Of a stretch of DNA of 64,000 bases, positions 9,809 to 18,841 are shown piece after piece; the first letter of the stretch is position 1; the number at the start of each line of letters is the position of its first letter. This stretch comes from Xanthomonas massiliensis. Its GTDB lineage: Bacteria; Pseudomonadota; Gammaproteobacteria; Xanthomonadales; Xanthomonadaceae. The notes under the pieces were generated by a model. The model had not been told where the DNA came from. It made no database searches and saw nothing but the letters and a program-made list of their open reading frames with translations. Position numbers and translations under genes: made by a program. The DNA lies in assembly GCF_900018785.1 (NCBI RefSeq), contig NZ_FCOY01000006.1, forward strand, positions 1,116,001 to 1,180,000, in the 5' to 3' direction.

Positions 9809-11536
9809 TCAGTGCCCGCCCTTGCGCTGCTTCGCCCGCGCCGCGGCATCCTCGCGCGCCTCGGCGAAGCGCGGTTCCTCGCGCAGCAGCTTCGAGTCCG
9901 GGTCGAGCGTGTACAGGGCATCCGCCGCCAGCTCCACGTGGCCGCGGCCACCGGTCATCGGCACCGTCACCACGCGGCCGTCGTTGCCGCCCACGCGCAC
10001 CTCCACCGGCACCGGGAACGGGCCGTCGCCGGGTACCTGCCAGCGCAGCGCCAGGCCGGTGGCGTCGCGTTCGGCCAGCAGCTGCGGCAAGGCGGCGTGG
10101 CGCAGGTACACGTCGAAGAACCAGCCGTAGTCCTGGCCGGTGACGCGGTTGACGATGTCGATGTAGTCCTGCGTGGTGGCATAGCGCGGCGCGAAGTGGC
10201 CCGGCCGCGGCGTGTCGGTGCCGTAGACCAGCTCGCGGATGCTGCGGAAGAAGGCGGCATCGCCGACCAGCCCGCGCAGCATGTGCAGCATGTACGAGCC
10301 CTTGTAGTAGATGTCGTTGCCCGGGCCGGCGTCGTGGCTGTACACGGCCTCCTCGGTCATGGTGTGGCCGCTGACGATCGGCACCTTGTTCACCACGCCG
10401 GCGCGCTGGTCCAGCAGCGCGGCGCGGTAGTCCATCTCCCCGCGCAGATACTGCAGGTAGAGCGGCTGCATGTAGCTGCCGAAGCCCTCGTGCAGCCACA
10501 TGTCGTCCCAGTCGGCATTGGTGACCTGGTTGCCGAACCATTCGTGCGAGAACTCGTGCTGCAGCAGCCAGTCGTAGCCGTACTTGTCGCGCCTGTAGCC
10601 GTTGCCGTAGGCGTTGACGGTCTGATGCTCCATGCCCAGGTGCGGGGTCTCGACCACGCCCATCTTCTCGTCGCCGAACGGGTACGGGCCGATCACGCCC
10701 TCGAAGAAGTCCAGCATCTTCGGGAATTCGGCGAACAGCTTCTGCGCCTTCTCGCGGTTGCCCTCGAGGTACCAGAACGCCAGCGGGACGGTGTTGCCGT
10801 AGCGGCTGCGGTATTCGCCGGTCAATTCCTCGAACGGGCCGACGTTGAGGGTGACCGCATAGGTGTCGGGCTGGCGCGCGCGCCAGTGGTAGGTGCGCCA
10901 GCCGTCCTGCTCGCGCATGTCCACCAGCACGCCGTTGCCCGGCGCCACCAGCGGTGCCGGCACGGTGATGCGCTCGTCCACCCGCGCCGGCTCGCCCATC
11001 GGGTGGTCGATGCACGGCCACAGCAGGTCGCAGCCCTCGCCTTCCACGGCCGAGGCCACCCAGGGCTCGCCGTTCGGCGCGGTGGCCCAGACGAAGCCGC
11101 CGTCCCAAGGCGCCTTCTTCGCCACGTGCGGCTGGCCGGCATAGACGATGCGCAGCGCCACGGACTGCCCGGCCGCCAGCGGCGCCGGCAACGCCACGCG
11201 CATGCGGCCCTCCGGGTTGCTCCAGGCCTGGCGTTCGAGCGCGTGGCCGTCCACCTCGACCCGGCTCACCGCGTAGTTGCGGTCCAGGTCCACCACCAGC
11301 GCCTGCAGCGGCGCCTTGGCACGGAAGGTCAGCGTGGCATCGCCCTCGATCCGGCGCTTGCGCGGGATCACCTTGAACGCCAGGTCGGCATGCTCGAACG
11401 CCACGCCGGCCTGCTCCGGCGCCATCGGCCGGCCGCTGTCGCGGGTGAGCGGCGTGAGATCGGGTTGGCGGGCACCGGCCACGGCGGGCACCAGCAGCGA
11501 GGCGGCAAGCAACAGCGAAACGGGCAGACGGGACAT
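9809..11536 (-). CDS. M1-family zinc metallopeptidase (secreted or periplasmic aminopeptidase)
   Basis: 575 aa. A signal peptide (about residues 1-22, ending VAGA) indicates export. The gluzincin site is complete: His327, Glu328 and His331 in HEFSHEWFGN, with Glu350 in WLHEGFGS, exactly the HExxH-X18-E spacing. The upstream exopeptidase loop reads HLGMEHQT rather than the classical GAMEN; the same GMEHQ form is known in some bacterial M1 members. The N-terminal half is the beta-saddle domain, and the long C-terminal helical domain of PepN is missing, so this is a short M1 type. Expected role: trimming N-terminal residues from peptides outside the cytoplasm. It stands alone, beside an IS element on its 5' side. 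Confidence 0.88.
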   Translation of the reverse strand: MSRLPVSLLLAASLLVPAVAGARQPDLTPLTRDSGRPMAPEQAGVAFEHADLAFKVIPRKRRIEGDATLTFRAKAPLQALVVDLDRNYAVSRVEVDGHALERQAWSNPEGRMRVALPAPLAAGQSVALRIVYAGQPHVAKKAPWDGGFVWATAPNGEPWVASAVEGEGCDLLWPCIDHPMGEPARVDERITVPAPLVAPGNGVLVDMREQDGWRTYHWRARQPDTYAVTLNVGPFEELTGEYRSRYGNTVPLAFWYLEGNREKAQKLFAEFPKMLDFFEGVIGPYPFGDEKMGVVETPHLGMEHQTVNAYGNGYRRDKYGYDWLLQHEFSHEWFGNQVTNADWDDMWLHEGFGSYMQPLYLQYLRGEMDYRAALLDQRAGVVNKVPIVSGHTMTEEAVYSHDAGPGNDIYYKGSYMLHMLRGLVGDAAFFRSIRELVYGTDTPRPGHFAPRYATTQDYIDIVNRVTGQDYGWFFDVYLRHAALPQLLAERDATGLALRWQVPGDGPFPVPVEVRVGGNDGRVVTVPMTGGRGHVELAADALYTLDPDSKLLREEPRFAEAREDAAARAKQRKGGH

Positions 11537-11809
11537 GCGGACGACAGCCAGTGGGGAAACCCTGCCAGCATCGCAGCACGCCCGCCGCCACGCATGGCTC
11601 GTTGGTCATGTCGTTGTCAGTGACAGCCTCACTCCGTCTCATGCCCGAATACAGGCCGGCGGCTGCCCTGCGAGTGGAAACGACTGTCAGGGCCGATAGC
11701 TGCCGCTATCGGCCCGGCGTCCTGACGGGCGGTTTCGGCGATGCCACCTGCCTCGCTCCCGACATGAGCCGGATTCCTTCATCCTTCCTTGTTGGTTTTC
11801 GGTCGGCGG
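11537..11809. other. Interval upstream of the M1 peptidase, left flank of the IS element
   Basis: No gene. It contains the strong hairpin at 11690-11715 and is less GC-biased than its surroundings close to the IS end. If the IS interrupted a transcription unit, the missing 3' part of the right-hand gene should lie here; reading leftward from 11809 the continuing frame stops after about 35 codons and shows no domain. Confidence 0.5.
11690..11715. terminator. Perfect 11-bp hairpin, possible terminator
   Basis: GGGCCGATAGC (11690-11700), loop TGCC, GCTATCGGCCC (11705-11715): every base pairs. Neither strand has a run of T directly after, so intrinsic termination is uncertain; it might instead be a repeat-type hairpin or the end of a lost gene. 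Confidence 0.4.
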
Positions 11810-11831
11810 ATTCAACTCTCGATCGCAACAC
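11810..11831 (+). repeat. IS30 left terminal inverted repeat
   Basis: ATTCAACTCTCGATCGCAAC followed by AC; pairs with the right end at 12833-12854 at about 18 of 22 positions. Similarity continues a few bases outward (CGGCGG against CGGCGA), so the exact outer edge may be slightly further left. Confidence 0.75.
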
Positions 11832-11895
11832 CCGAGGTTGTGAAGAGGCCCAGGCGACCTGACCTGAGCAGCTTCACCGCCAAGTGGAGTTGCCC

Positions 11896-12852
11896 ATGGC
11901 CAATGGCCGCCTGAACCAGCACGAACGATATCGCATCCACGCCTTGCATGAAGCCGGCTGTTCCCTTCGCGGGATCGCGTTTGCTCTGGATCGTGCGCCC
12001 AGCACGATCAGCCGCGAGTTGCGGCGCAACAGCCCTGGTCGGTGTTACGACCCTGCCCAGGCACAGCGGATCAGTGACCATCGCCGTTCACAGGCCAGCC
12101 GTCGCAAACGCATCGGCCCGGAGCACATCGCGCGGATCGAAGCGTGCCTTCGCGAAGACTGGAGCCCGGAGCAGGTGGCAGGCGCCACCGGACTGGCGAG
12201 CCACGAGTGGATCTATCAGCACATCTACGCAGAACAGCGGCGCGGGGGCACCCTGTTCAAGACCTTGCGCCGCCGTCGGCGCCAGCGCCGCAGGCGCGGG
12301 ATGCGCGATGGCCGGGGCCAGCTTCGGCACCGCCGCAGTTGGCGTGAACGCCCTGCAGTGGTCGAACAGCGCTCCCGCCTGGGCGACTGGGAGATCGACT
12401 CGATGCACGCCTCGAGCGGCAAGACGGTTGTGGTGACCATGACCGAACGACGCTCCCGGCTCCACCTGCTGGCCAAGTCGGTCGATCGCACGGCCGAGAA
12501 CGTGATGCGCGCCATCGTCGGCAGGTTGGGCCGCGTACGCGATGGCGTGCATACGCTGACCGCCGACAACGGCAAGGAGTTCGCCGAACACCAGACCATC
12601 GCTGCCTCCCTGCAGGCAGATGTCTACTTCGCCGATCCGTACTCGGCCTGGCAGCGTGGCAGCAACGAGAACGCCAACGGACTGACCCGACAGTACCTTC
12701 CACGAGGCATGGACTTCGCGGCCATCACCGATGAACAATTGCGCTGGGTCGAGCAACGGCTCAACACGCGACCACGCAAGACACTAGGATTCAAGACGCC
12801 CCTCGACGTCTTCGTCAAGGAATTCAGCAATTGTGTTGCGAATCAAAGTTGA
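11896..12852 (+). CDS. IS30-family transposase (DDE)
   Basis: 318 aa from ATG 11896; an in-frame GTG at 11884 would add four residues. The N-terminus has the IS30 helix-turn-helix (CSLRGIAFALDRAPSTISRE, then LRRN), followed by WSPEQVAG and an Arg-rich linker (TLRRRRRQRRRRGMR). The DDE triad is GDWEIDSM (first Asp), TADNGKEF (second Asp) and GSNENANGLTRQYLPRG (Glu). No frameshift or stop interrupts it. Its stop codon lies inside the right inverted repeat, where it overlaps the end of the converging gene. Confidence 0.93.
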   Translation: MANGRLNQHERYRIHALHEAGCSLRGIAFALDRAPSTISRELRRNSPGRCYDPAQAQRISDHRRSQASRRKRIGPEHIARIEACLREDWSPEQVAGATGLASHEWIYQHIYAEQRRGGTLFKTLRRRRRQRRRRGMRDGRGQLRHRRSWRERPAVVEQRSRLGDWEIDSMHASSGKTVVVTMTERRSRLHLLAKSVDRTAENVMRAIVGRLGRVRDGVHTLTADNGKEFAEHQTIAASLQADVYFADPYSAWQRGSNENANGLTRQYLPRGMDFAAITDEQLRWVEQRLNTRPRKTLGFKTPLDVFVKEFSNCVANQS

Positions 12853-12854
12853 AT
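12833..12854 (-). repeat. IS30 right terminal inverted repeat
   Basis: Read leftward it begins ATTCAACT and ends CGCAACAC, matching the left end. It contains the TGA stop of both the transposase (+) and the neighbouring leftward gene (-). Confidence 0.75.
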
Positions 12855-13652
12855 TCGCCGTCCAAGCGCAGCCTCCATGAATTGCATGTAGCCAGGCCTG
12901 GCATCCCTCCTGATGCTGGATGAAGCGTCTTCTGTCGAATCAATATTCCTCCACGTCGCTTCCTCGATTATTTCCGCCCTCAACCGTTGCTCATTCGTCA
13001 ATTGCGCCCCCACAAGATAGCCCTGAACAAAACCAGCCTGATCACCGGCCCTTGCCTGCATCCCGTAATAGGATTTTGCGACGGCAAGGTCGCGATATCC
13101 ATCGACGGTGAAGTATATGTCGCCAGCCATCTTAAGCGCATATACCGAGCCGGAAACGGCACTCTCCAGCAGGATCCCCTGGACCTCGGACTTGGGCGCA
13201 TCCTGCTTCGCCAACCTGTACGCATAGATTGCCTGTGCGGCAGGATTCCCCCTGTCGGCCAAGTCCTTCAAAGGCCCCAGGGCCATTTCCTTTAGATATG
13301 TTTCGACATCCGGCCCAGGATAACCATGCGCCTCCAGCCATTTTGCATCTTCCTCGTTCCGCGCAATGCCTGGATTATTTGAATCCCAGGCATAGCCATA
13401 CTCCCGCGGCTCGAATGAATTGGAAATTGCGGCCGAATGGCTGGACTCCACTGAGTATTTCGCTCTGCTGCTTTCCCTGGCCTCATGCCCAGCTCGATCG
13501 CCCCCAGAATAGTCATTGACAGCTGACATGTCCTTGCTGAGAACGTGCCGACTCAAGCCCGCGCCGCCTCCCGAAAAGAGAGAAATAAAATATGCAGCCA
13601 ACGCCCCCAATAATACGATAGAAATCGTGATCGGCACCCAATAGCGCCTCAT
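12843..13652 (-). CDS. Membrane-anchored Sel1-like hypothetical protein, 3' end replaced by the IS
   Basis: 269 aa from ATG 13652 (ACGGAG ribosome site 8-9 bases upstream; an in-frame TTG lies six codons earlier). One N-terminal transmembrane helix (about residues 6-26, VPITISIVLLGALAAYFISL) precedes a low-complexity Ser/Asp region and a helical part. That part (PLKDLADRGNPAAQAIYAYR ... ESAVSGSVYALKMAGD) looks like Sel1/TPR-type repeats. Base composition is clearly lower in G/C than the neighbours, suggesting transfer or weak selection. The last residues (IQL, stop) are encoded by the IS30 inverted repeat, so the native end was lost. Function unknown. Confidence 0.7.
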   Translation of the reverse strand: MRRYWVPITISIVLLGALAAYFISLFSGGGAGLSRHVLSKDMSAVNDYSGGDRAGHEARESSRAKYSVESSHSAAISNSFEPREYGYAWDSNNPGIARNEEDAKWLEAHGYPGPDVETYLKEMALGPLKDLADRGNPAAQAIYAYRLAKQDAPKSEVQGILLESAVSGSVYALKMAGDIYFTVDGYRDLAVAKSYYGMQARAGDQAGFVQGYLVGAQLTNEQRLRAEIIEEATWRNIDSTEDASSSIRRDARPGYMQFMEAALGRRIQL

Positions 13653-13797
13653 CTGAAAACTCCGTTTCAAGTCAGGATTTCGCGCAAATTGATCTGGGAC
13701 CTTGATATATCTTTGGATTCAGCCATTTCCCATTCACGAGAACACCCTGCGTCGCAACTAGATGATGCTGTCAACGACTGGAAGCAATTCAAGGATG

Positions 13798-13826
13798 GAA
13801 GGCGTGGCCTTCCAGGCCACGCCTTC
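13798..13826 (-). terminator. Terminator hairpin of the S9 peptidase gene
   Basis: A perfect 12-bp stem (13798-13809 with 13815-13826, GAAGGCGTGGCC/GGCCACGCCTTC) with a 5-base loop lies 20 bp beyond the stop of the leftward S9 gene. Leftward it is followed by the T/C-rich ATCCTTGAATTG. Position and strength support a terminator. Confidence 0.65.
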
Positions 13827-13846
13827 TCCCCTGCATGCTACATGGC

Positions 13847-16315
13847 CTACTTCGCCGGCGCGTTCTTCACGTAGGTATCGAACCAGGCCAGCATCTCGCT
13901 GACCACCTGCTCGTTGGATTCCAGCGCGGTGTACCAGTGCGGCTCGTGCGGCAGCATCACCAGGCGGGTGGTGCCGCCGTTGCCGCGGATGGCCTGGAAC
14001 AGCTTGAGCGACTGGATCGGCTCGGTGCCCGGGTTGGCGTCGTCGTCGCCATGGATCAGCAGCAGCGGCAGCTTGATCTTGTCGGCGTAGAAGAACGGCG
14101 AGGCCTTGATGTACACGTCGCGGGCCTGCCATACCGAGCGGCGCTCGTTCTGGAAGCCGAACGGGGTCAGCGTCTTGTTGTACGAGCCGCTGGTGGCCAC
14201 GCCGGCGCGGAACAGGCCGGTGTGGGCGATCAGGTTGGCGGTCATCAGCGCGCCGTGGCTGTGGCCAGTGACGCCGATGCGGTCGCGGTCCACCACGCCC
14301 AGTTCCACCGCCTTGTCCACGGCGGCCTGGGCGTCGGCCTCCAGCTGCTCCAGGTAGGTGTCGTAGGCGGTCTTGGGATCGCCGACGATCGGGAAGCTGG
14401 CGTTGTCGATGATGGCGTAGCCGGCCAGCAGCATCAGCCGGTAGTACGGCAGCCGGGTGAAGGTGTTCTGGCTGCCGGACACCTGCCCGGCCTGCTCGCT
14501 GCTGGCGAAGTCGGCCGGATACGCGTACAGGATCGCCGGCAGGCGCTGGCCTTCGGTGTAGCCGGGCGGCGTGTACAGGGTGAAGGACAGGTCCAGGCCG
14601 TCGGCGCGCTTGTAGGTCACCAGGCGCTTCTTGATCTGGCGCACCTCCGGCGTCGGGTCGGCCACGCGGGTGAGCTGGGTGCCGCTGCTGGCGAACCGGG
14701 CCTCGCCCTCGGCGGCATCGGCGGCCGGCGCGCCCAGGGTGCGCACGAAGGCGTTGGGCGGATCGACCAGCGACTGGTGCCAGGTCAGGAATCTGCCCGG
14801 CTCGGCGGTGAAGCCCAGGAACACGTCGTAGTCGTCGGTGCCGCTGCGGAACAGGCGTTCGGTCTTGAGCGTGGCCAGGTCCAGGCGGTCCAGGAACGGG
14901 CGGTCGCCCTGCTTCGATGCGCCCTGCCCGCGCAGGAACAGGTGGCCGCCTTCCTGGCGGGCCACCACCGCGCCGTTGGGCAGGCGCTTGTAGACGAAGC
15001 TGCCGGGATCCTTGTACAGCTCGTCGCTGGACATGTCCCACAGCACGCGGCCGGCGTCGCCGGGCTTGTCCACGTCGACGATGCGCGTGGTCTGCCAGTG
15101 GCGGTTCTCGTCTTCCTCGTAGAGGAAGGCGACGTCCGGCCGCTCGGTCCACACGTAGCCGACGAAGCGCTGGCGGGTGCGGGTGACCTCGGTCGGCTTG
15201 CCGGTGAACGGCGCCTTGAGCATCAGCACGCGGTCGCGCGCCGGGACCTCGACGTTCCAGTCGCCCTTGTCCAGCGCCTCGGCATAGACCAGCGTGGCCG
15301 GGTCGGTGGCGCGCCAGCCGAACTCGCGCGGGCCTTCGGGCACGCCGTGCACCGGCACGCGGTCGGCCAGCGGCAGGCTGGCGACGGTGACCGAGCGGCC
15401 GCTGGACACGTCCAGCACCGCCACGTCGCGGGGAAAGCGCTGGTAGGTCACGGTGTGCGAATACGGCGGCTTGATCGCCTCGGCCAGCACGTGGACGCCG
15501 TCCGGGGCGCCGTCCACGTCGTCGTAGATGGCCGGCGCGCCGACGTCGCGCACCTTGCCGCTGGCGGCATCGACCACCGCCAGCTGCGAGGTGCCGTAGT
15601 AGACGAAGCGCGCCTCGTCCAGCGGCCCGCGTAGCAGGTCGCGCGCCTCGTAGGTACTGCTCTCGCCCTTGCCGCCCAGCGACTGCTGGATGTCCGGGCC
15701 GATCGCCGCCGCATCCTCGGCCGGGGGCGCGCCCAGGCCGTCGGGCACGCGCTTGACCAGCAGGGTCCGGCTGCCGTCCAGCCATTGCACGGCGCTGTCG
15801 AAGATCGGGTTGAGCGCCACGCCGGGCACCTTGTGCGCCTGGCCGGTGGCGGCATCGCCCAGCCACAGCTCCACCGAGCTGGCGGTGACGTTCTGGAAGG
15901 CGAACTGGCGGCCGTCCGGCGACCACGAGGCCATACCCGGGCAGGCATCCTCGGGCAGCGGCACGCGGGTTTCCTTGCCGCTGGCGATGTCGACCACGGT
16001 GAAGTCGGCCACGCACGCGGGGATGCCGTAGCCGGCGCGGGTGTCGTGGCGGCTGCGGTTGGCCGGCTCCAGGCGCACGCCGGCGAGCTTGTAGTACGGC
16101 CGGGCGACGCGCTCGATCGACGGGTAGGTCTGCGCGGTGACCAGCAGCAGGCGCTGGCCGGTCGGGTCGACGCTGGGCGTCGGCGGCGGCGGTGCCTTGA
16201 GCACCTTGAGCAGGGCCGGCGGCGGCGTGGCGTATTCGGCATGGGCCGCGGTGCTGGCCAGCAGGGCGGCAGCCACGGCCACGGCCGCGAACGCCGGAGG
16301 GCGGTGCAGAAGCAT
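13847..16315 (-). CDS. S9-family prolyl oligopeptidase-like serine peptidase, exported
   Basis: 822 aa from ATG 16315, preceded by the ribosome site AAGGGGA. It has a signal peptide (residues 1-27, ending AAHA). The middle is a beta-propeller of WD/PQQ-like blades (for example SWSPDGRQFAFQNV). The C-terminal alpha/beta-hydrolase domain carries the nucleophile Ser686 in GVTGHSHGALM, Asp in LIHGDDDANPG and His in LPHEPHWYT. GHSHG replaces the usual GxSYGG and is typical of the glutamyl-endopeptidase-like S9 subgroup. It likely cleaves peptides in the periplasm. It is divergent from a TonB receptor, with 292 bp between starts. Confidence 0.87.
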   Translation of the reverse strand: MLLHRPPAFAAVAVAAALLASTAAHAEYATPPPALLKVLKAPPPPTPSVDPTGQRLLLVTAQTYPSIERVARPYYKLAGVRLEPANRSRHDTRAGYGIPACVADFTVVDIASGKETRVPLPEDACPGMASWSPDGRQFAFQNVTASSVELWLGDAATGQAHKVPGVALNPIFDSAVQWLDGSRTLLVKRVPDGLGAPPAEDAAAIGPDIQQSLGGKGESSTYEARDLLRGPLDEARFVYYGTSQLAVVDAASGKVRDVGAPAIYDDVDGAPDGVHVLAEAIKPPYSHTVTYQRFPRDVAVLDVSSGRSVTVASLPLADRVPVHGVPEGPREFGWRATDPATLVYAEALDKGDWNVEVPARDRVLMLKAPFTGKPTEVTRTRQRFVGYVWTERPDVAFLYEEDENRHWQTTRIVDVDKPGDAGRVLWDMSSDELYKDPGSFVYKRLPNGAVVARQEGGHLFLRGQGASKQGDRPFLDRLDLATLKTERLFRSGTDDYDVFLGFTAEPGRFLTWHQSLVDPPNAFVRTLGAPAADAAEGEARFASSGTQLTRVADPTPEVRQIKKRLVTYKRADGLDLSFTLYTPPGYTEGQRLPAILYAYPADFASSEQAGQVSGSQNTFTRLPYYRLMLLAGYAIIDNASFPIVGDPKTAYDTYLEQLEADAQAAVDKAVELGVVDRDRIGVTGHSHGALMTANLIAHTGLFRAGVATSGSYNKTLTPFGFQNERRSVWQARDVYIKASPFFYADKIKLPLLLIHGDDDANPGTEPIQSLKLFQAIRGNGGTTRLVMLPHEPHWYTALESNEQVVSEMLAWFDTYVKNAPAK

Positions 16316-16449
16316 CGGAGTCCCCTTGGACGGTTGAGTGGCCGGAACGCTACCACCGGAGGCGGGGCCTGCGCCTGCGCCATTGGTCAGGGGCGCGGTC
16401 GGCGCCGGCGGGAGCGGTGGACCCGGCCCGGGCTTCACGGGCCCGGCGG

Positions 16450-16490
16450 CATCCGTTAACATTTATTTCAACAACAAGGTTTACACGAGA
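16450..16490. promoter_or_regulatory. AT-rich promoter-like island between the S9 peptidase and TonB receptor
   Basis: GTTAACATTTATTTCAACAA and the following AGGTTTACAC form the only AT-rich patch in the 292-bp divergent gap. The leftward strand reads TTGTTGAAATAAATGTTAAC. Promoters for one or both genes probably lie here. I see no Fur-like 19-bp palindrome. Confidence 0.35.
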
Positions 16491-16607
16491 CGCGTGGCAT
16501 TGCCCGTCGCCCCGACGACGGGCCGCACGCCGACGCCGCCCCTGCCCTCGCTCCCGTTCGCATCGCCGGCCCCGGCGGCATGACGGTCCTTGCCCTCACC
16601 TGCCCGG

Positions 16608-18752
16608 ATGACCCCGTTGCCCTCGCCCGTCCCGTTTCCCGCTCCAGCCCGCCTGTCCACCGGGCTGGCCACCGCACTGCTTGCCCTGCCCCTGCCCGCA
16701 CTGGCCGCCCAGGACGACCCCGCCGCCGTGCAGCTGGACAGGGTGACCGTGGTCGCGCACGCCGATGCGACCGAGCGCGCCCGCGCCGTCCTGGAACGGG
16801 TACCGGGCGGCACCGGCCTCGTCGACCTGCGCGCGCCGGCCGGGGGCCGCCTGGCCGGCACCCAGGACGCGCTGGCGATCCAGCCCGGCGTGTACGCGCA
16901 ATCCCCCGGCAACGAGGGGGTGAAGGTGTCGATGCGCGGCTCGGGCGTCAACCGCGCCCCCGGCGCGCACGCGTCCGGGGTGACCGTGCTGCTCGACGGG
17001 CTGCCGCTGACCGAGCCGGGCGGCACGCCCTACGAACTGCTCGAACCGCTGTGGGCACAGCGGGTGGAGATCCTGCGCGGCGCCAACGGTTTCGACCGCG
17101 GCGCGCTCGCCCTGGGCGGTGCCATCGACTACGTCACCCGCGACGGCCGCGACGCGGCGCCGCTGGAACTGCACTACGAGGCCGGCAGCCGCGGCTACCG
17201 CAAGTACGGCGCGTCCAGCGGCGGCGCGCGCGGCGGCCTGGATTACTACCTGGCCTGGACCGGCACCCGCTACGACGGCTACCAGCACCACGCCTCCGGC
17301 GACGGCAAGGGCGTGGCCGGCACCGTCGGCTGGCAAATCTCCCCGGTGCTGGAGACGCGCTTCTACCTGCGCTACCGCGAGACCTTCCACCTCACGCCGG
17401 GCCGGCTCACCCAGGCGCAGGTCCGCGACGACCCGCGCGCGGCCAACGCCGCCTTCCTGGCCATCGACGCCCGCCGCCCGCAGCCGGGCAGCACCTGGCT
17501 GGCCAACAGGACCACGCTGCACCTGGACGAGGACTCCACCCTCGTCGCCGGCCTGGCCTACCACGACTACCCTATGGACCTGCAGGAAAGCAGCTACCGG
17601 CAGCGCCTGGCCTACGCCGACGTCAACGCCACGCTCGACTACCGCCACCGCCACGTGCTGTGGGGCCGCGACAGCCTGACCACGCTCGCCGCGCAGGTGA
17701 CCCACGACCTGCCCGGCAACCACGCGCGCGAGACGCTGCGCTTCGATCTCGGCGGCTATCCGGCCGGTACCCGCACCCGCGACTACGTGCACCGCGGCAC
17801 CAACAGCCAGCTGCGCCTGGCCAACGACCTCGCCCTGGCCCCCGGCCTGCACCTGCAGACCGGGCTGGCGCTGGTCTACAGCACGCGCAAGGCCTGGGTG
17901 TACTGGCCGGCCACCGCCGCGCGCACCGCGCAGTACCAGTGGGACTACGCACCGCGGCTGGGCCTGGACTGGCAGGCTACGGCGCGCACGCAGCTGTTCG
18001 GCAACCTGAGCCGCTCGGTGGAACCGCCGCACCCGTGGTCGATGCTGTGGGGCTCGGACCAGTACTTCGGCGCCGACGCCGGGCCCGCCGCCGGGCGCCA
18101 GAGCGCCGCGGTGCGCCTGGACAACCAGACCGCCACTACCCTGGAACTCGGCGGGCGCGGCGAGGGCGCGTTCGGCCGTTGGCAGCTCAGCGCCTACCGC
18201 GCCGACGTGCGGCACGAGCTGCTGAGCGTGCTGGTGGGCAGCGGCGCGGATGCCTACGTCGCCGAATCCAATGCCAGCCCCACCCTCCACCGCGGCATCG
18301 AGGCCGGGCTGGACAGTCCCCTGTGGCAGGGTCAGGCCGGCAGCCTGTCGCTGCGCCAGGCCTACACCTACGGCGACTACCGCTACCGCGGCGACGCCCG
18401 CTTCGGCCGCAACCGCCTGCCCGGCTTGCCGCGCCACTACTACCAGGCCGAACTGCGCTATGCCCATCCCTCCGGCTTCCATGCCGGCGTGGATACCGAG
18501 TACGCCTCGCGCATGGAAGTGGACTACGCCAACAGCGTCCATGCCCCCGGCCACCTGATCTTCGGCGCCAGCCTGGGCTACGACGCCCCCGATGGCCGCT
18601 GGCAGGGCTGGCTGCAGCTGCGCAACCTCGGCGGGCGCCGCTACGTGGCGACGGTGACGCCGGGCTACGACGACGCCGGCGCGGACCTGGCCCGGTCCAC
18701 GCCCGGCGAAGGCTTCGGCCTCTATGCCGGCGTCACCTGGAAGCGCCGCTGA
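16608..18752 (+). CDS. TonB-dependent outer-membrane receptor, FecA-like
   Basis: 714 aa from ATG 16608. A signal peptide of about 32 residues ends in PALAAQ, followed by a TonB-box-like stretch (VQLDRVTVVAHA). The plug has QPGVYAQSPGNEGVKVSMRG, VLLDGLPLTEPGG, QRVEILRGANGFDRGALALG and AIDYVT. A 22-strand-type barrel follows, with aromatic-rich strands and a C-terminal GLYAGVTWKRR that ends in Arg instead of the common Phe. The plug resembles ferric-citrate or siderophore receptors. No siderophore, Fur site or FecIR genes are adjacent, so the ligand is open. Confidence 0.85.
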   Translation: MTPLPSPVPFPAPARLSTGLATALLALPLPALAAQDDPAAVQLDRVTVVAHADATERARAVLERVPGGTGLVDLRAPAGGRLAGTQDALAIQPGVYAQSPGNEGVKVSMRGSGVNRAPGAHASGVTVLLDGLPLTEPGGTPYELLEPLWAQRVEILRGANGFDRGALALGGAIDYVTRDGRDAAPLELHYEAGSRGYRKYGASSGGARGGLDYYLAWTGTRYDGYQHHASGDGKGVAGTVGWQISPVLETRFYLRYRETFHLTPGRLTQAQVRDDPRAANAAFLAIDARRPQPGSTWLANRTTLHLDEDSTLVAGLAYHDYPMDLQESSYRQRLAYADVNATLDYRHRHVLWGRDSLTTLAAQVTHDLPGNHARETLRFDLGGYPAGTRTRDYVHRGTNSQLRLANDLALAPGLHLQTGLALVYSTRKAWVYWPATAARTAQYQWDYAPRLGLDWQATARTQLFGNLSRSVEPPHPWSMLWGSDQYFGADAGPAAGRQSAAVRLDNQTATTLELGGRGEGAFGRWQLSAYRADVRHELLSVLVGSGADAYVAESNASPTLHRGIEAGLDSPLWQGQAGSLSLRQAYTYGDYRYRGDARFGRNRLPGLPRHYYQAELRYAHPSGFHAGVDTEYASRMEVDYANSVHAPGHLIFGASLGYDAPDGRWQGWLQLRNLGGRRYVATVTPGYDDAGADLARSTPGEGFGLYAGVTWKRR

Positions 18753-18841
18753 CCGATCCTGAACGGCAGCGGCGCGGTTTCACCCCCGGTTGCCATGCCC
18801 GCGCGCCCAATGGCGCCATTCCATCGCAAGCGAGGTGAACC

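Larger units (their letters stand above)
11810..12854 (+). mobile_element. IS30-family insertion sequence
   Basis: The element is about 1.05 kb, as usual for the family. Terminal inverted repeats are visible: left 11810-11831 and right 12833-12854. Both begin ATTCAACT, differ in a 6-bp middle, and end CGCAACAC; about 18 of 22 positions match. One transposase gene fills the inside. No convincing short target duplication is seen next to the ends. The copy looks intact and may be active. Confidence 0.85.

Noticed and set aside
16316-16607. Fur box or riboswitch upstream of the FecA-like receptor
   Set aside because: No 19-bp Fur-like palindrome and no recognisable riboswitch core (cobalamin or TPP boxes) in the gap.
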